A stretch of DNA of 64,000 nucleotides from Natronoarchaeum mannanilyticum (GCF_039522665.1 NZ_BAAADV010000007.1:558001-622000), one strand, 5' to 3'; positions 7,066-17,210 are shown, numbered from the stretch's first letter. The notes: generated from the sequence alone by a model not told the origin. Numbers and translations are program-made.

Positions 7066-9018
7066 ATGATCGATCCCGACGAGCGGACCGCGCGGCGGGC
7101 TCTCGACGGCGTCAGCGACGCCTACCTCGCCATCGACGAGCGCTGGCGGATCAAGTGGGCCAACGCGGCGGCGGCCGAGCTCGCCGACCGGCCGCGCGAG
7201 GAGCTGGTCGGCGCCGACGCCGGCGACGTGCTCCCCGACGACGTCACGGCGGCGCTGCGCGAGACGTTCGGCGCCGCGGCGACCGACGAGCCGGACGTTC
7301 CGAGCCCGATCGCGCGGACCCCGGACGACGCCCGACCGCACGACGCCGATCTGGAGTTCCGCATCGACTGCGCCCCGAATGGATCGTTCGACGTCCGAGC
7401 GACCGCGGTCGACGACGGCGTCTCGGTGTTCGTCAGCGACGTCACGGACGCGAGCCGCCTGGACCGCGAGCTCGCCCGGAACGCGACGATCGTCGAGGCG
7501 GTCCACGACGCCGTCGTGACCCTCGACGCAGACGGGACGGTGACCAGCGCCAACCAGGCCGCCGAGGGGCTGTTCGGCGCCGACCGACGGGAACTGATCG
7601 GGACCGGGATCGCGGAGCTCGCGACCGAAACCCGGCTCGACGCCGACGGCGCCGCGACGTTCGCCGACGCCGCCGCGGCGGTTCGGGAGGGAAAGGCCAG
7701 CGAACGACGGTTCAGCGTGTACTTCGAGGGCGCTGACGGCCGACGCGTCGGCGACGTCCAGCTCGTCCCGCTGCCGGTCGACGGCGCCGACGGCACGGTC
7801 GGCGTGATCCGCGACGTGACCGAGCGCGAGGAGTACGACCGGATCGTCACCGCACTCCACGACGTCTCGCGGCGCCTGTTCGGCGCCGACGACGAAGACG
7901 AGATCTGCGCGATCGCCGTCGAGGCGGCCGCGAACCTGCTCGACCTGGAGCTCAGCGGGGTCTGGCTGCTCGACGAGGAGCGCAACCGACTCGATCCCGT
8001 CGCCGCCACCGCCCGCACCCACGACGAGATCGGCGGACTGCCCCACTTCGCGGAGAACGAGGGACTGATCTGGGACGTCTTCCGCAGCGGCGACGCCGCG
8101 CGCTACGACGACCTCCGCGAGGTGGACGGCGTCTACAACCCTGGAACGCCGATCCGCAGCGAGCTGATCGTCCCGATCGACGACCGCGGCGTCCTGATGG
8201 CCGGCGAGTTTCGAACCGATCAGTTCGACGATACGGATCTGGAGCTGGCGGGGATCCTCGCGTCGAACGTCGAGGCGGCGCTCGATCGGACCGACCGCGA
8301 GACGCTGCTGCGGCGCCGAACCGAGGAGCTGGAGCGCCAGCGCGACCGCATGGGGACCGTCGCCGCCGTGCTCTCGCGGGACATCGAGCGCCGGCTGTCC
8401 GCGGCCCGCGAGGCGCTGGGTGCGTCGCAGGGGGCGACGGTCGACGCCGACGGGCGGGCGGCCGACGCAGGACGGTCCGCGGCGGAGAACGACGGCGTTC
8501 CGGGCCGGGCGGCCGCCGCGGAGGAACTGGCGATCGCCGAACGCCTCGTCGCCGACGTCCGCGAGGTGGCCGGCGCCGCCGGCGCGGAGACGTCCCGGGA
8601 ACGCGTGTCGCTCGCCGACGCCGCGGCCGACGCCGCCGAGCGCGTCGACGGCGTCACGGTCCGAGCGCTCGACGATCCGAGCGTCCGCGTCGATCGGCGC
8701 CGCTTCGTCCGGTTTCTGGCGGCGTTCTTCCGCTTCGCCGCCGGCCGGGCCGAGGGCGACGTCGCGGCCCACGTCGGACGGCTCGACGACCGCGACGGGT
8801 TCTACGTCGCCGACGACGCGCCGCCGATCCCCGACGACGACCGGGCGGACGTGTTCGACCCCGAGTACGCCGGATCGCTGTCCCACCCCGGGCTGGGGCC
8901 AGCGATGGCCGACGAGATCGCGGACGCGAACGGCTGGGAGCTGTCGCTGGTGGAAGCGGACGCGGACGACTGGGGAGCACGCTTCGAGATCACCGACGTA
9001 ACGACGCTTTCGCGGTGA
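7066..9018 (+). CDS. PAS-PAS-GAF protein with degenerate histidine-kinase module
   Basis: 650 residues with no membrane segment. PAS domains lie at about 8-125 (DAYLAIDERWRIKWAN) and 135-255 (VHDAVVTLDADGTVTSANQA), a GAF domain at about 262-405, then a dimerisation-like coil and a C-terminal ATPase-like fold. Where a haloarchaeal kinase has a SHDLRNPL-type H box, this protein reads LSRDIERRL near residue 436, so the phospho-acceptor His is missing and the N box is not recognisable. It converges on the HalX regulator at 9616 and may be a sensing scaffold or pseudokinase. Loss of activity is inferred from motifs only. Confidence 0.8.
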   Translation: MIDPDERTARRALDGVSDAYLAIDERWRIKWANAAAAELADRPREELVGADAGDVLPDDVTAALRETFGAAATDEPDVPSPIARTPDDARPHDADLEFRIDCAPNGSFDVRATAVDDGVSVFVSDVTDASRLDRELARNATIVEAVHDAVVTLDADGTVTSANQAAEGLFGADRRELIGTGIAELATETRLDADGAATFADAAAAVREGKASERRFSVYFEGADGRRVGDVQLVPLPVDGADGTVGVIRDVTEREEYDRIVTALHDVSRRLFGADDEDEICAIAVEAAANLLDLELSGVWLLDEERNRLDPVAATARTHDEIGGLPHFAENEGLIWDVFRSGDAARYDDLREVDGVYNPGTPIRSELIVPIDDRGVLMAGEFRTDQFDDTDLELAGILASNVEAALDRTDRETLLRRRTEELERQRDRMGTVAAVLSRDIERRLSAAREALGASQGATVDADGRAADAGRSAAENDGVPGRAAAAEELAIAERLVADVREVAGAAGAETSRERVSLADAAADAAERVDGVTVRALDDPSVRVDRRRFVRFLAAFFRFAAGRAEGDVAAHVGRLDDRDGFYVADDAPPIPDDDRADVFDPEYAGSLSHPGLGPAMADEIADANGWELSLVEADADDWGARFEITDVTTLSR

Positions 9019-9043
9019 CGGGCGAAGCGCCGAAAGAAACGGA

Positions 9044-9616
9044 CTATCGGGAGATGTCGCGACACGCCCGCCCGTGGGCGTCCCGCTCGGAGAGCCGGGC
9101 CATCGTGTCGTCGATGTCCGACCGCAACACGGCGAGGCGATCCTCGAGGCGGGCGTACTCCTCGCTGGCGCGGAGTTCGGCCTCGGTCTTTTGCTTGTCG
9201 AGGACCGCCTTCTTCGAGGCCAACGCGAAGAACTCCTGGAGCTGTTCGTCGTACGCCGATCGCAACAGGAGCTGATCGAGCGTGTCGGTGAGATCGCTCT
9301 TCGAGACGGGCTTGACGAGATAGTCGTCGAACCCCATCTCGACGATGTCGAAGTCCGGTTCGACCGCGGTGACCATCGCGACGCGACAGTCAAGGTCCCG
9401 CTCGCGGATCGTGTCGAGCACCGTGTCGCCGGACAGCCCCGGCATCCGGCGGTCGAGCAACACGACGTCGACGTGCCGGTCGATGGCGTCGAGCGCCTGG
9501 CTGCCGTTGTACGCCGTCCGAACCGTGCACTCCTCCTCCAGCCAGGCGGCGTACAGATCCGCCAGGTCGGGCTCGTCCTCGACGATCAGGACGGCGGGCT
9601 CATCCGACCGTGCCAT
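9044..9616 (-). CDS. Response regulator with HalX domain
   Basis: 190 residues: receiver domain 1-120 with the acidic pocket (IVEDEPD), phospho-acceptor Asp55 in VVLLDRRMPG and Lys102 in YLVKPVSK, then a HalX domain (about 120-185) found almost only in haloarchaea and thought to be an output coil. No DNA-binding domain is present. It is convergent with the PAS/GAF protein, with the two stop codons only about 25 bp apart, suggesting but not proving partnership. Confidence 0.92.
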   Translation of the reverse strand: MARSDEPAVLIVEDEPDLADLYAAWLEEECTVRTAYNGSQALDAIDRHVDVVLLDRRMPGLSGDTVLDTIRERDLDCRVAMVTAVEPDFDIVEMGFDDYLVKPVSKSDLTDTLDQLLLRSAYDEQLQEFFALASKKAVLDKQKTEAELRASEEYARLEDRLAVLRSDIDDTMARLSERDAHGRACRDISR

Positions 9617-9757
9617 CAGTTTCGACCCCTGTACCGATCATTGTTTTTACGTTCTCAACCCGTTGACTTCAATATAACGGCCCGCGAGGAAACTGACGGT
9701 CGAGAGATAGATCGCCCGACGGCGGCGGGCGGCTGCGTCTCGTCGCTTAGATTCGGG

Positions 9758-11983
9758 TCAGTCGAGTTCGCGCTCGATGACGGCCCGCCAGTCGGCGATC
9801 GCGTCGGCGTCCGTGACGATCGTCGTCTCGCCCGCCGCGATCGAGAGCCGGCCGTCGTCGGTCGCCGTTCCGAGGCGCACGACCGGCGCGACACCCTCGA
9901 ACGCCGCCTCGACGGCCCCGGGCTCCGTCGTCTGGACGAGGGCACGACCGGGCTGTTCGTGGAACAGCGCGGCCGTCGGATCGACGCCCTCGGGCAGCGA
10001 CACGTCGAGGCCGGCGTCGTCGGTGACCATCTCGGCGAGCGCGACGGCGAGGCCGCCGTGGCTGACGTCGTGGACCGCGAGCGTGGCGTCCTGATCAGCT
10101 ACCGCGGCCAGCGCCGAGACGACCGCGCCGGGCTCGGCGGGCAGTTCGGGGAACTGATCCGTGCCGCCGAACTGCGCGAGGAACTCGGAGCCGCCGAGGC
10201 GGGCGTCCGCGCCGTCCCCGGCCGCGAGGTCGCCGACCAGCAGCAGTTCGCCGTCGGGCTCCACGGAGAGCGGCGGGGCATCGTAGCCGGGCTTCGTGCC
10301 GGTCATCGCCAGCGTCGGCGTCGGCGGGATCGGGCCGTGCTGGGAGTCGTTGTACAGCGAGACGTTGCCGCCGACGACGGGCACGTCCAGCTCGCTGCAC
10401 ATGTCGGCGAGTCCGTCGACGATCCCCTTGAACCCGCCGTACACGTCGGGCTTCTCGGGGTTGCCGCCGTTGAGACAGTCCACCGCGGCGAGCGGGGCGG
10501 CGCCCTTCGCGGCGAGATTGGTGGCGTTCTCCAGGGCGACCGCGCGGGCGCCCTCGTAGGGGGCCGCGTCGGTCCAGTTCGGCGCCGCGCCGGCCGAGAT
10601 GGCGAGTCCGACGCCGGGTGCGGCGTCGCCGTCACCCTCGGCCGCTTCGTCGTCGCCCGCGGCCTCCCGGATCGCCATCACGGCGGCGTCGTCGCCGGGC
10701 GCGACGCTCGTGCGGACGCCGACCTCGTGGTCGTACTGGCGGTACACCCAGCGCTTGCTCGCGGTGCTGGGCGCCGACACCACGGTCTTGAACGCCTCGG
10801 CGAGATCGGCGTCGGGCAGGTCCCGCTCCTGGGGCTGGGGCTCCTCGTGAGGCAGGTCGTTCATCGGCGCGCCCTCGCCGAGGAACTCGGCGTCGACGTC
10901 GACGACCGTCTCGCCCTCGAAGGTGCAGGTGTAGTTGCCCTCCGTCACTTCGCCGATCACCGAGCAACCCAGGTCGAACTTCTCGGCGATCTCGCGAACG
11001 CGGTCGACGTTCTCCGGACGGACCTCGTAGCACATCCGCTCCTGGGATTCCGCGAGCAGGTACTCCAGGGCGGTCATGTTCGGCTCTCGCTCGTGGACCT
11101 CGGTCAGCTCGATGTCGGCGCCGAGGCTGCCCTTGGCGACGAGTTCGCTGGAGGCGCCGCCGAGGCCGGCCGCGCCGAGGTCGCGGGCCGACTCGATCAG
11201 CCCTTCCTCGATCAGCTCCTCGTTGGCCTCGATCAGCAGCTTCTCCGCGTAGGGGTCGCCGACCTGGACCGCGGGCCGGTCCTCCGTCTCGGCGTCCTCG
11301 TCTAAGTCCTCGCTGGCGAAGGAGGCGCCGCCGAGCCCGTCTCTCCCCGTGGAGTTCCCGAAGAGGACGAGCTTGTTGCCCGCCTCCTGGGCCACCGCGG
11401 TGACCAGACGATCCTCGTCGGTGAGGCCGACGCAGGCGACGTTCACCAGGGGGTTGCCCTCGTAGTCCTCGTGGAAGTCGACGCTGCCGCCGACCGTGGG
11501 GACGCCGATGCAGTTGCCGTAGTGGCTGATCCCCTCGACGACGCCCTCCAGCAGATACCGCGAGTGCTCGCGGTCGAAGTCGCCGAAGTACAGCGAGTCG
11601 GTCAGCGCGATCGGGTACGCGCCCATCGAGAGCGTGTCCCGGACGATGCCGCCGACGCCCGTCGCGGCGCCGTCGAACGGGTCGACGAAGGAGGGGTGGT
11701 TGTGGCTCTCGATGCCCATCGTGACGTACGTCTCGCCGTTGGGGGCGTCCGCATCGGCCGAATCGTCCGCGGCGTAGTCCGGCAGCGCGACGACGGCGGC
11801 GTCGTCGCCCGGCCCGACGACGACGCGCTCGTCCTCGCTGTCGAACGCGCCCAGGAGCGGACGCGAAGAGCGGTACGCGCAGTGCTCGCTCCAGAGGTTT
11901 TCGAACAGCGCCGCCTCGGCCGGGGTCGGCTCCCGGCCGAGTTCCTCGACGACGAGGTCCCGGTCCGGATCGGAGAGACTCAT
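9758..11983 (-). CDS. purL: Phosphoribosylformylglycinamidine synthase subunit II
   Basis: 741 residues, the length of the small archaeal/Gram-positive PurL. It carries out ATP-dependent amidation of FGAR to FGAM in purine synthesis, with PurS and PurQ supplying ammonia. Characteristic are [14 protein letters not shown] near residue 30, [44 protein letters not shown] and the second half beginning near [15 protein letters not shown]. The purine-rich GGAGGTGA directly abuts the ATG at 11983 with a stop codon inside it, so this is the first possible start. purS and purQ are not adjacent. Confidence 0.96.
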   Translation of the reverse strand: MSLSDPDRDLVVEELGREPTPAEAALFENLWSEHCAYRSSRPLLGAFDSEDERVVVGPGDDAAVVALPDYAADDSADADAPNGETYVTMGIESHNHPSFVDPFDGAATGVGGIVRDTLSMGAYPIALTDSLYFGDFDREHSRYLLEGVVEGISHYGNCIGVPTVGGSVDFHEDYEGNPLVNVACVGLTDEDRLVTAVAQEAGNKLVLFGNSTGRDGLGGASFASEDLDEDAETEDRPAVQVGDPYAEKLLIEANEELIEEGLIESARDLGAAGLGGASSELVAKGSLGADIELTEVHEREPNMTALEYLLAESQERMCYEVRPENVDRVREIAEKFDLGCSVIGEVTEGNYTCTFEGETVVDVDAEFLGEGAPMNDLPHEEPQPQERDLPDADLAEAFKTVVSAPSTASKRWVYRQYDHEVGVRTSVAPGDDAAVMAIREAAGDDEAAEGDGDAAPGVGLAISAGAAPNWTDAAPYEGARAVALENATNLAAKGAAPLAAVDCLNGGNPEKPDVYGGFKGIVDGLADMCSELDVPVVGGNVSLYNDSQHGPIPPTPTLAMTGTKPGYDAPPLSVEPDGELLLVGDLAAGDGADARLGGSEFLAQFGGTDQFPELPAEPGAVVSALAAVADQDATLAVHDVSHGGLAVALAEMVTDDAGLDVSLPEGVDPTAALFHEQPGRALVQTTEPGAVEAAFEGVAPVVRLGTATDDGRLSIAAGETTIVTDADAIADWRAVIERELD

Positions 11984-12149
11984 TCACCTCCCTGTTGACT
12001 CAGGGTCGGTAAAGGCGTTTCCATGTGCACGAACGTGCGGGTTCTCTCGGGATCCCCGATCGCGCCGCTGCCCGGCCCGTCGTGCTACTCTCTGACGCCG
12101 CGCCGGAAATACCGAGCTACTTTTGGGGGCACCGTCCGAAGGTGGCCCC

Positions 12150-12833
12150 GTGCTGTCGGTCGAGCTACACGCCCACTCCGAGCTGTCGTACGACGGTCGG
12201 GATCCGGTCGATCTCCTCTTAGAGCAGGCCGAGGCGGTCGGCCTCGACGCCCTGGCGATCACCGACCACGACGAGTTCGACGCCAGCCTCGAAGCCGCCC
12301 GGAAGGCACCCGACTACGGCCTCGTGGGGATCCCCGGCATGGAGATCACGAGCGAGGCGGGCCACGTCCTCGGACTGGGCCTCGAGGAACCCGTCGAGCC
12401 GGGGCTGCCCTTCGGCGAGACGCTCGATCGCATCCGCGAGCAGGGCGCGGTCGCCGTCGTCCCCCATCCTTTCCAGGAGGCGCGCCACGGCGTCATGGCG
12501 AACATCACGCGCGACGAACTCGCCGACGCCGACGCCATCGAGGTGTACAACTCCCGGCTGTTGACCGGCCGGGGGAACCGTCAGGCGAGCGAGTTCGCCG
12601 AGCAGTACGGCCTTCCCAAGACCGCCGGCAGCGACGCCCACATCAGCGAGATGGTCGGCCAGGCGGTCACGCGCGTCGACGCCGCCGACCGATCTGTCGA
12701 AGGGATTCTCGACGCCGTTCGCGAGGGCCGCACCGAAGTCGACGGTAAGCGAACCCCCTGGCGGATCAGCTTCCGACAGGCCGCCGGCGGCGCGAAGCGC
12801 CGCGTGATCGCCAGGCTGCTCGAACTGTTCTGA
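12150..12833 (+). CDS. PHP-domain metal-dependent phosphoesterase
   Basis: 227 residues from a GTG start; the family N-terminus MLSVELHAHSELSYDG follows immediately. A TTG at 12123 would add nine residues and is less likely. PHP metal ligands are visible as HAHSE, ITDHDEF, GMEITS, PHPF and GSDAHIS. The family includes histidinol-phosphatase-like and nucleoside 3',5'-bisphosphate phosphatases, so the substrate is uncertain. Its stop overlaps the ATG of the next gene at 12833, implying coupled translation. Confidence 0.87.
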   Translation: MLSVELHAHSELSYDGRDPVDLLLEQAEAVGLDALAITDHDEFDASLEAARKAPDYGLVGIPGMEITSEAGHVLGLGLEEPVEPGLPFGETLDRIREQGAVAVVPHPFQEARHGVMANITRDELADADAIEVYNSRLLTGRGNRQASEFAEQYGLPKTAGSDAHISEMVGQAVTRVDAADRSVEGILDAVREGRTEVDGKRTPWRISFRQAAGGAKRRVIARLLELF

Positions 12834-13984
12834 TGCTACACGGCGCCCCGCCGGACGCCGTTCGCCGGGCGCTGGACGACGCCGATCCGCTGCCCGGGAC
12901 CGCCGGGTTCGCAGGGGCGTTGGAGGTCGATCCCGACGACGCCGACGAGACGCTCGTCCGCGACGTCCTGGGACGCTACCCGCTGTTCGTCGACGAGACA
13001 TCCGAGGAGTGGGCCGCGTCGCCGACCGAGCTCGCGAACCCGCAGTCGTTCCCCGCGGGGCACGCCCGGCGTCCAGCCGAGGTCGACCCCGAAAAGGTCT
13101 GGACGCTCCCCGATCCGGAGCCGTTCGCGGACGAGCGAACGGCGGTCGCGGAACTCCGAACGGCGGTGCGCGACGGCGTCGACGCCGCGGCGTCGGCGGC
13201 GTCCGCCGATGACGACCGCGAGGACGCCGACGTCGCGGTGGCGTTCTCGGGCGGCGTCGACTCCGCGCTGGTCGCGGCCGGCCTCGACGCCGCGGGGATC
13301 GACGCGCCGCTGTACGCCGGCGGCTTCCCCGACAGTCACGACCTCGACGCCGCCCGCTCCGCGGCGCACGCGATGGACCGCGAGCTGCGGGTCGTCGAGT
13401 TCACCGTCAGGGACGTCGAGCGCGCCGTCCCGCGGGTCGCGCGGGCGATCGACCGCCCGGACGCGATGGCGGTCCAGATCGCCCTGCCGCTCTTTCTGGT
13501 CGCCGAGCGTGCTGCTGAGGATGGGTACTCACATCTTGCGGTCGGACAGGGCGCCGACGAGCTGTTCGGCGGCTACGCCAAGGTCGCCCGCGCACCGGAG
13601 GACCCGCGCGTCGACGCCGACACCGTGCGCGGCGCGCGCGACGAGATGCTCGCGACGCTCCCGAAGCAGTTAGAGCGGGACGTCCTCGCGCTCAGGGCCG
13701 CCGGCGTCGAGCCGGTCGCGCCGCTGCTCCACGATCGCGTGGTCGAGACCGCGCTCCGGCTACCCGGCGACGCGCTCGTCGACGACCGCGGCGAGCGCAA
13801 GCGCGCGCTCCGGCTGGCCGCCCGCGAGTTCGTCCCCGATCGCGTCGCGTTCCGAGAGAAGAAGGCCGTCCAGTACGGCAGCCTCGCCGCCCGGGAACTG
13901 GATCGGCTCGCCCGCGAAGCCGGATTCAAGCGCAGGATGGACGACCACGTCACCGAGTACGTGCGATCGAGGATCGACGAATAA
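12833..13984 (+). CDS. Asparagine-synthase-like protein without the glutaminase domain
   Basis: 383 residues. The synthetase half of AsnB is present: the PP-loop AFSGGVDSALVAAG near residue 138 and GQGADELFGGYAKVAR, with C-terminal FREKKAVQYGS. There is no N-terminal Cys2 amidotransferase domain; the first about 110 residues are a short unrelated lead. It probably adenylates a carboxylate and uses free ammonia or another amine. Such truncated AsnB-like genes are widespread in haloarchaea, with unknown products. Coupled to the PHP gene. Confidence 0.85.
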   Translation: MLHGAPPDAVRRALDDADPLPGTAGFAGALEVDPDDADETLVRDVLGRYPLFVDETSEEWAASPTELANPQSFPAGHARRPAEVDPEKVWTLPDPEPFADERTAVAELRTAVRDGVDAAASAASADDDREDADVAVAFSGGVDSALVAAGLDAAGIDAPLYAGGFPDSHDLDAARSAAHAMDRELRVVEFTVRDVERAVPRVARAIDRPDAMAVQIALPLFLVAERAAEDGYSHLAVGQGADELFGGYAKVARAPEDPRVDADTVRGARDEMLATLPKQLERDVLALRAAGVEPVAPLLHDRVVETALRLPGDALVDDRGERKRALRLAAREFVPDRVAFREKKAVQYGSLAARELDRLAREAGFKRRMDDHVTEYVRSRIDE

Positions 13985-14013
13985 AGGAGCATCCGGCGAG
14001 TACGACGGCTCGA

Positions 14014-14505
14014 ATGGATCCGACGATCGGCACGGAGGCGCTCGCGGGCGTCGACGGGCCGCTGGGCTACGCGCTCGTCTTTCTGCTTGCTGCTATCCCC
14101 GTCGTCGAGGTGCTGGTCGTCGTCCCGGCGGGCGTCGCGCTCGGGATGAACCCCGTGCTCGTCGCGCTCGCCGCGTTCGCCGGAAATCTGACGACCGTCC
14201 TGTTCGTGATCGCGGGGTCGGACCGCGCGCTGGCGTTCGTCCGGCGCCGGTTCGGCGATCCGGATGAGGATCCCTCGAAGCGCGTTCGGCGCGCGAAACG
14301 CCTCTGGAAGCGGTACGGCACGCCCGGCCTCGCGCTCGCGGCGCCGATCAGCACCGGCGCCCACCTCGCGGCCGTGCTCGCGCTCTCGCTCGGGTCGGGG
14401 CGGCGCGACGTCGCGTCGTGGATGGCGGTCAGCCTGCTCGCGTGGACGACCGCCCTCGCTGCGGCGTCGTTCTACGGCGTCGAGGGTCTCGGAGCGCTCG
14501 TTTGA
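14014..14505 (+). CDS. Small multidrug-export-type membrane protein
   Basis: 163 residues with hydrophobic segments at about 18-38, 42-65, 105-128 and 133-155 and a cytoplasmic basic loop (RRRFGDPDEDPSKRVRRAKRLWKRYG). The PVVEVLVVVPAG segment and the re-entrant APISTGAHLAAV fit the Sm_multidrug_ex family (PF06695). Despite the family name, transport of drugs has not been shown for most members. It follows the AsnB-like gene by about 30 bp and may belong to the same transcript. Confidence 0.75.
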   Translation: MDPTIGTEALAGVDGPLGYALVFLLAAIPVVEVLVVVPAGVALGMNPVLVALAAFAGNLTTVLFVIAGSDRALAFVRRRFGDPDEDPSKRVRRAKRLWKRYGTPGLALAAPISTGAHLAAVLALSLGSGRRDVASWMAVSLLAWTTALAAASFYGVEGLGALV

Positions 14506-14531
14506 GCGCCCTCGCGCCGGCCGGTCGGGCG

Positions 14532-14549
14532 GCGGCGTCTCGACGCCGC
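14532..14549. terminator. Short perfect hairpin between convergent genes
   Basis: Arms GCGGCGTC and GACGCCGC enclose a TC loop between two convergent stops (14505 and 14554). A near-identical hairpin occurs at 15943-15958 and a related one near 50996. The position suggests a bidirectional terminator or barrier, but archaeal termination usually relies on T tracts, which are absent here. Confidence 0.3.
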
Positions 14550-14553
14550 GTCT

Positions 14554-15771
14554 CTAGAACTCCCCGAAGCGCGTGATCGGCTCCAGTTCCTCCGTCGGCG
14601 GCTCCTCGAAGGCGCGCTTGGCGATCGTCCGGCGGTGGACCTCGTCGGCGCCGTCGACGATCCGGAACTGGCGGACGTTCTCGTAGAAGTCGGCGAGCGG
14701 CAGATCCTTCCCGATGCCGTTGCCGCCGCAGTACTGCACCGCGGAGTCGATGGCGTCCTGCACGGCGTTGGCGGCGAACGTCTTGCACATCGCCACCTCG
14801 ACGCGGGCTTCGGCGCCGTCGGCGTACCGACCGGCCGCGTGGCGTACCATCGTCCGGGCGGCGTGCAGTTGCGTTCGGTGGTCCGCGACGTCGAAGCGCA
14901 CCGCCTGCTTGTCGGCGACCGACGAGCCGAACGCCTCGCGCTCGCTGACGTACGCCGTCGCGACGTCGAGCGCCCGGTCGGCCATCCCCAGAAAGCGCAT
15001 GCAGTGGGTGAGCCGCGCGGGGACGAGTCGCTCCTGGGCGATGGCGAAGCCGGCGTTTTTCGCGCCGAGCAGGTTCTCCTCGGGGACCCTGACCTCGTCG
15101 TAGCGGATCTCGGCGTGGCTCATCCCCATCGGCGCGCCGCCGAGGTGGGGGACGTCGCGGACGATCTCGACGCCGTCGGCGTCCGCGGGCACCAGAAAGA
15201 TCGACGTTCCCTGGTAGGGGTGGGCGTCCTCGTCGGTCCGGGCCATCACCAGCAGCACGTCGGCCTCGCTGCCCTGCGTGGTCCACCACTTGTGGCCGTC
15301 GATCACCCACTGGTCGCCGTCTTTCTCCGCGCTCGTGCGGAGCATCTTCGGGTCCGACCCGCCGCCCTGCATCGGCTCGGTCATCGAGAAGCCGGAGCGC
15401 GCCTCACCCGCAGCCAGCGGGGCGAGCCAGCGCTCCTTCTGGGCGTCGGTGCCGACCATCTCTAAGGTGTGCATGTTCCCCTCGTCGGGCGCGCCGCAGC
15501 GCAGCGCGGTCGGGCCGAGCAGGCTCCGCCCGGCTTCCTCGAACACCGGTAGCAGCTCGCGGAAGTCCAGCCCGAGCCCGCCGTGCTCCTCGGGGATCTG
15601 CGGGCCGTACACGTCGTGCTCGCGCGCTTGCTCCCGGAGTTTCTCGATCTCCTCGTCCGGGACGGACTCCGTGCCGAGGTACTCGCGCTCGACCGGGATC
15701 ACGACCTCGTCGACGAACTCGCGGGTCCGCTCGGCGGCCGCGCGGCCGCGCTCGGGATCGTCGTACTCCAT
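14554..15771 (-). CDS. Acyl-CoA dehydrogenase
   Basis: 405 residues, FAD-dependent alpha,beta-desaturase of acyl-CoA esters. Family signatures are GPQIPEEHGGLGLDF, the flavin-contact FSMTEPMQGGGSDP, DQWVIDGHKWWTTQGSEADV, and C-terminal VQYCGGNGIGKDLPL with FRIVDGADEVHRRTIAKRA. It most resembles the ACAD10/11-like branch. The divergently transcribed kinase-like gene at 16037 is the partner usually found fused or adjacent to that branch, suggesting use of hydroxy- or branched acyl-CoA. Confidence 0.93.
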   Translation of the reverse strand: MEYDDPERGRAAAERTREFVDEVVIPVEREYLGTESVPDEEIEKLREQAREHDVYGPQIPEEHGGLGLDFRELLPVFEEAGRSLLGPTALRCGAPDEGNMHTLEMVGTDAQKERWLAPLAAGEARSGFSMTEPMQGGGSDPKMLRTSAEKDGDQWVIDGHKWWTTQGSEADVLLVMARTDEDAHPYQGTSIFLVPADADGVEIVRDVPHLGGAPMGMSHAEIRYDEVRVPEENLLGAKNAGFAIAQERLVPARLTHCMRFLGMADRALDVATAYVSEREAFGSSVADKQAVRFDVADHRTQLHAARTMVRHAAGRYADGAEARVEVAMCKTFAANAVQDAIDSAVQYCGGNGIGKDLPLADFYENVRQFRIVDGADEVHRRTIAKRAFEEPPTEELEPITRFGEF

Positions 15772-15941
15772 GATCGTTCATCGTAGTTGCGTTGTAAAAA
15801 GCTGCCCCCGAACGGCGTCGTGCGATCCGAACAACGCCGGTTTCGTTTATTTCCGTGGCCCAAGATACTTGCCAACGTTCCCCGTACGAGACCAACATGA
15901 ACGTTCGAGAAGAAATTCGGGCGGGCGACGCCGCGGACGAA

Positions 15942-16020
15942 GCGGCGTCTCGACGCCGAAGCGCCACGTCCGGACGCCGAACCTGGGCGTCGGAACGCCG
16001 GAGTGCGGCATCGAACGGCG
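15942..16020. repeat. Cluster of short GACGCCGAA-like repeats in a divergent control region
   Basis: Between the acyl-CoA dehydrogenase and kinase-like genes, CGGCGTC/GACGCCG (15943-15958) is followed by GACGCCGAA and GGACGCCGAA, then a GGCGTCGGAACGCCGG palindrome. They could be operator sites or repeat debris; no T tract is present. Confidence 0.4.
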
Positions 16021-16036
16021 GAGGCGCGAGCGCCCG

Positions 16037-17098
16037 ATGACCGACGCGTACCTCGACCGGCTGGTCGACGACGACGCGCTGGCGTCGTATCTCGACGCCG
16101 AACTCGGTCCGGCCGACGCGTTCGAGTACGAGCGCCTCGGCGAGGGCCACTCCAACGAGACGCTGGCGGTGACCTGGGGCGCCCGGGACCTCGTGTTGCG
16201 CCGCCCGCCGGCGGGCGAGACGGCCGACACCGCCCACGACGTGACCCGCGAGTACCGCGTGATGGACGCCCTGCAGGGGACCGACGTGCCGGTGCCGACG
16301 ACGGTGCTGGTCTGCGAGGATCGCGACGTGATCGGCAGCGAGTTCTATCTGATGGAGCGCGCTCGGGGGGACGTGCCCCGCGACGACGAACCGGAGCGGT
16401 TCGCGACGCCCGAGCACCGTCGGCGCCTCGGCGAGGAGGTCATCGACACGCTGGCGGCGATCCACGAGGTCGACTACGAGGCCGTGGGACTCGGTGAGTT
16501 CGGGCACCCGGAGGGGTTCACCGCGCGGCAGGTCCAGCGCTGGTCCGAGCAGTACACCTGGGCGTTCGAGGTCACCAGCGAGGACCGCGAAGTCCCCGAG
16601 ATCTACGACCTGACGGGCTGGCTGATGGAGAACGTTCCCGAGGACCATCCCCACACGCTGGTCCACGGCGACTTCAAGCTCGACAACCTCATGTTCGCGA
16701 CGGGGACGCCGCCGGAACTCACGGCCGTCTTCGACTGGGAGCTCTCGACGCTGGGCGACCCTCGGACCGACCTGGGCCTGCTGGCGCTGTTCTGGCGCGA
16801 CCCCGGCGATCCCGACCCGCCGACGCCGGAGCTGCTCCAGCCGTTCACCGAGCGCGAGGGGTATCCCACTCGCGAGGAACTGTTCGAACGCTACGAGGAC
16901 CGGACGGGGATCGCCTTCGAGCACCGGCGCTTCTACCAGGTGCTGGCGGCCTACAAGCTCGGCGCGCTCGGCGAGATGTTTTACCGGCGCCATCTGGAGG
17001 GCAACGCCGCCGATCCGCTGTACCCGAAGATGGAGGCGGGCGTCCCGCGACTGGCCGAGTACGCGCTCGCGCTGGCCGAGGGCGAGATCGAGCTGTAG
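16037..17098 (+). CDS. Aminoglycoside-phosphotransferase-fold kinase (ACAD10/11-type)
   Basis: 353 residues. The kinase-like fold is shown by RLGEGHSNETLAVTW (nucleotide loop), LVLRRPP with the ATP-contacting basic residue, the catalytic LVHGDFKLDNLMF (HxDxxxxN) and FDWELSTLGDPRTDL (metal-binding Asp). In eukaryotes and bacteria this domain is paired with ACAD10/11-type dehydrogenases and phosphorylates 4-hydroxyacyl-CoAs. The divergent acyl-CoA dehydrogenase here makes that role likely but unproven. The start ATG at 16037 follows a short repeat-rich stretch. Confidence 0.85.
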   Translation: MTDAYLDRLVDDDALASYLDAELGPADAFEYERLGEGHSNETLAVTWGARDLVLRRPPAGETADTAHDVTREYRVMDALQGTDVPVPTTVLVCEDRDVIGSEFYLMERARGDVPRDDEPERFATPEHRRRLGEEVIDTLAAIHEVDYEAVGLGEFGHPEGFTARQVQRWSEQYTWAFEVTSEDREVPEIYDLTGWLMENVPEDHPHTLVHGDFKLDNLMFATGTPPELTAVFDWELSTLGDPRTDLGLLALFWRDPGDPDPPTPELLQPFTEREGYPTREELFERYEDRTGIAFEHRRFYQVLAAYKLGALGEMFYRRHLEGNAADPLYPKMEAGVPRLAEYALALAEGEIEL

Positions 17099-17210
17099 CC
17101 GGGCTCGAACATCTAACCGCAGACCCCCTGTCCGACGTGGACGTATAGGACGAGCCGCCGGAAGTGGCGACTGGCAATCTATTTACGACCGTGCTAGAAA
17201 CCGACCGCCC

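Noticed and set aside
6049-9393. A 1114-codon open frame on the minus strand
   Set aside because: It lies antisense to ThiR and the PAS/GAF gene, has Arg/Asp/Val-rich composition expected from reverse reading of high-GC genes, and shows no recognisable domain.
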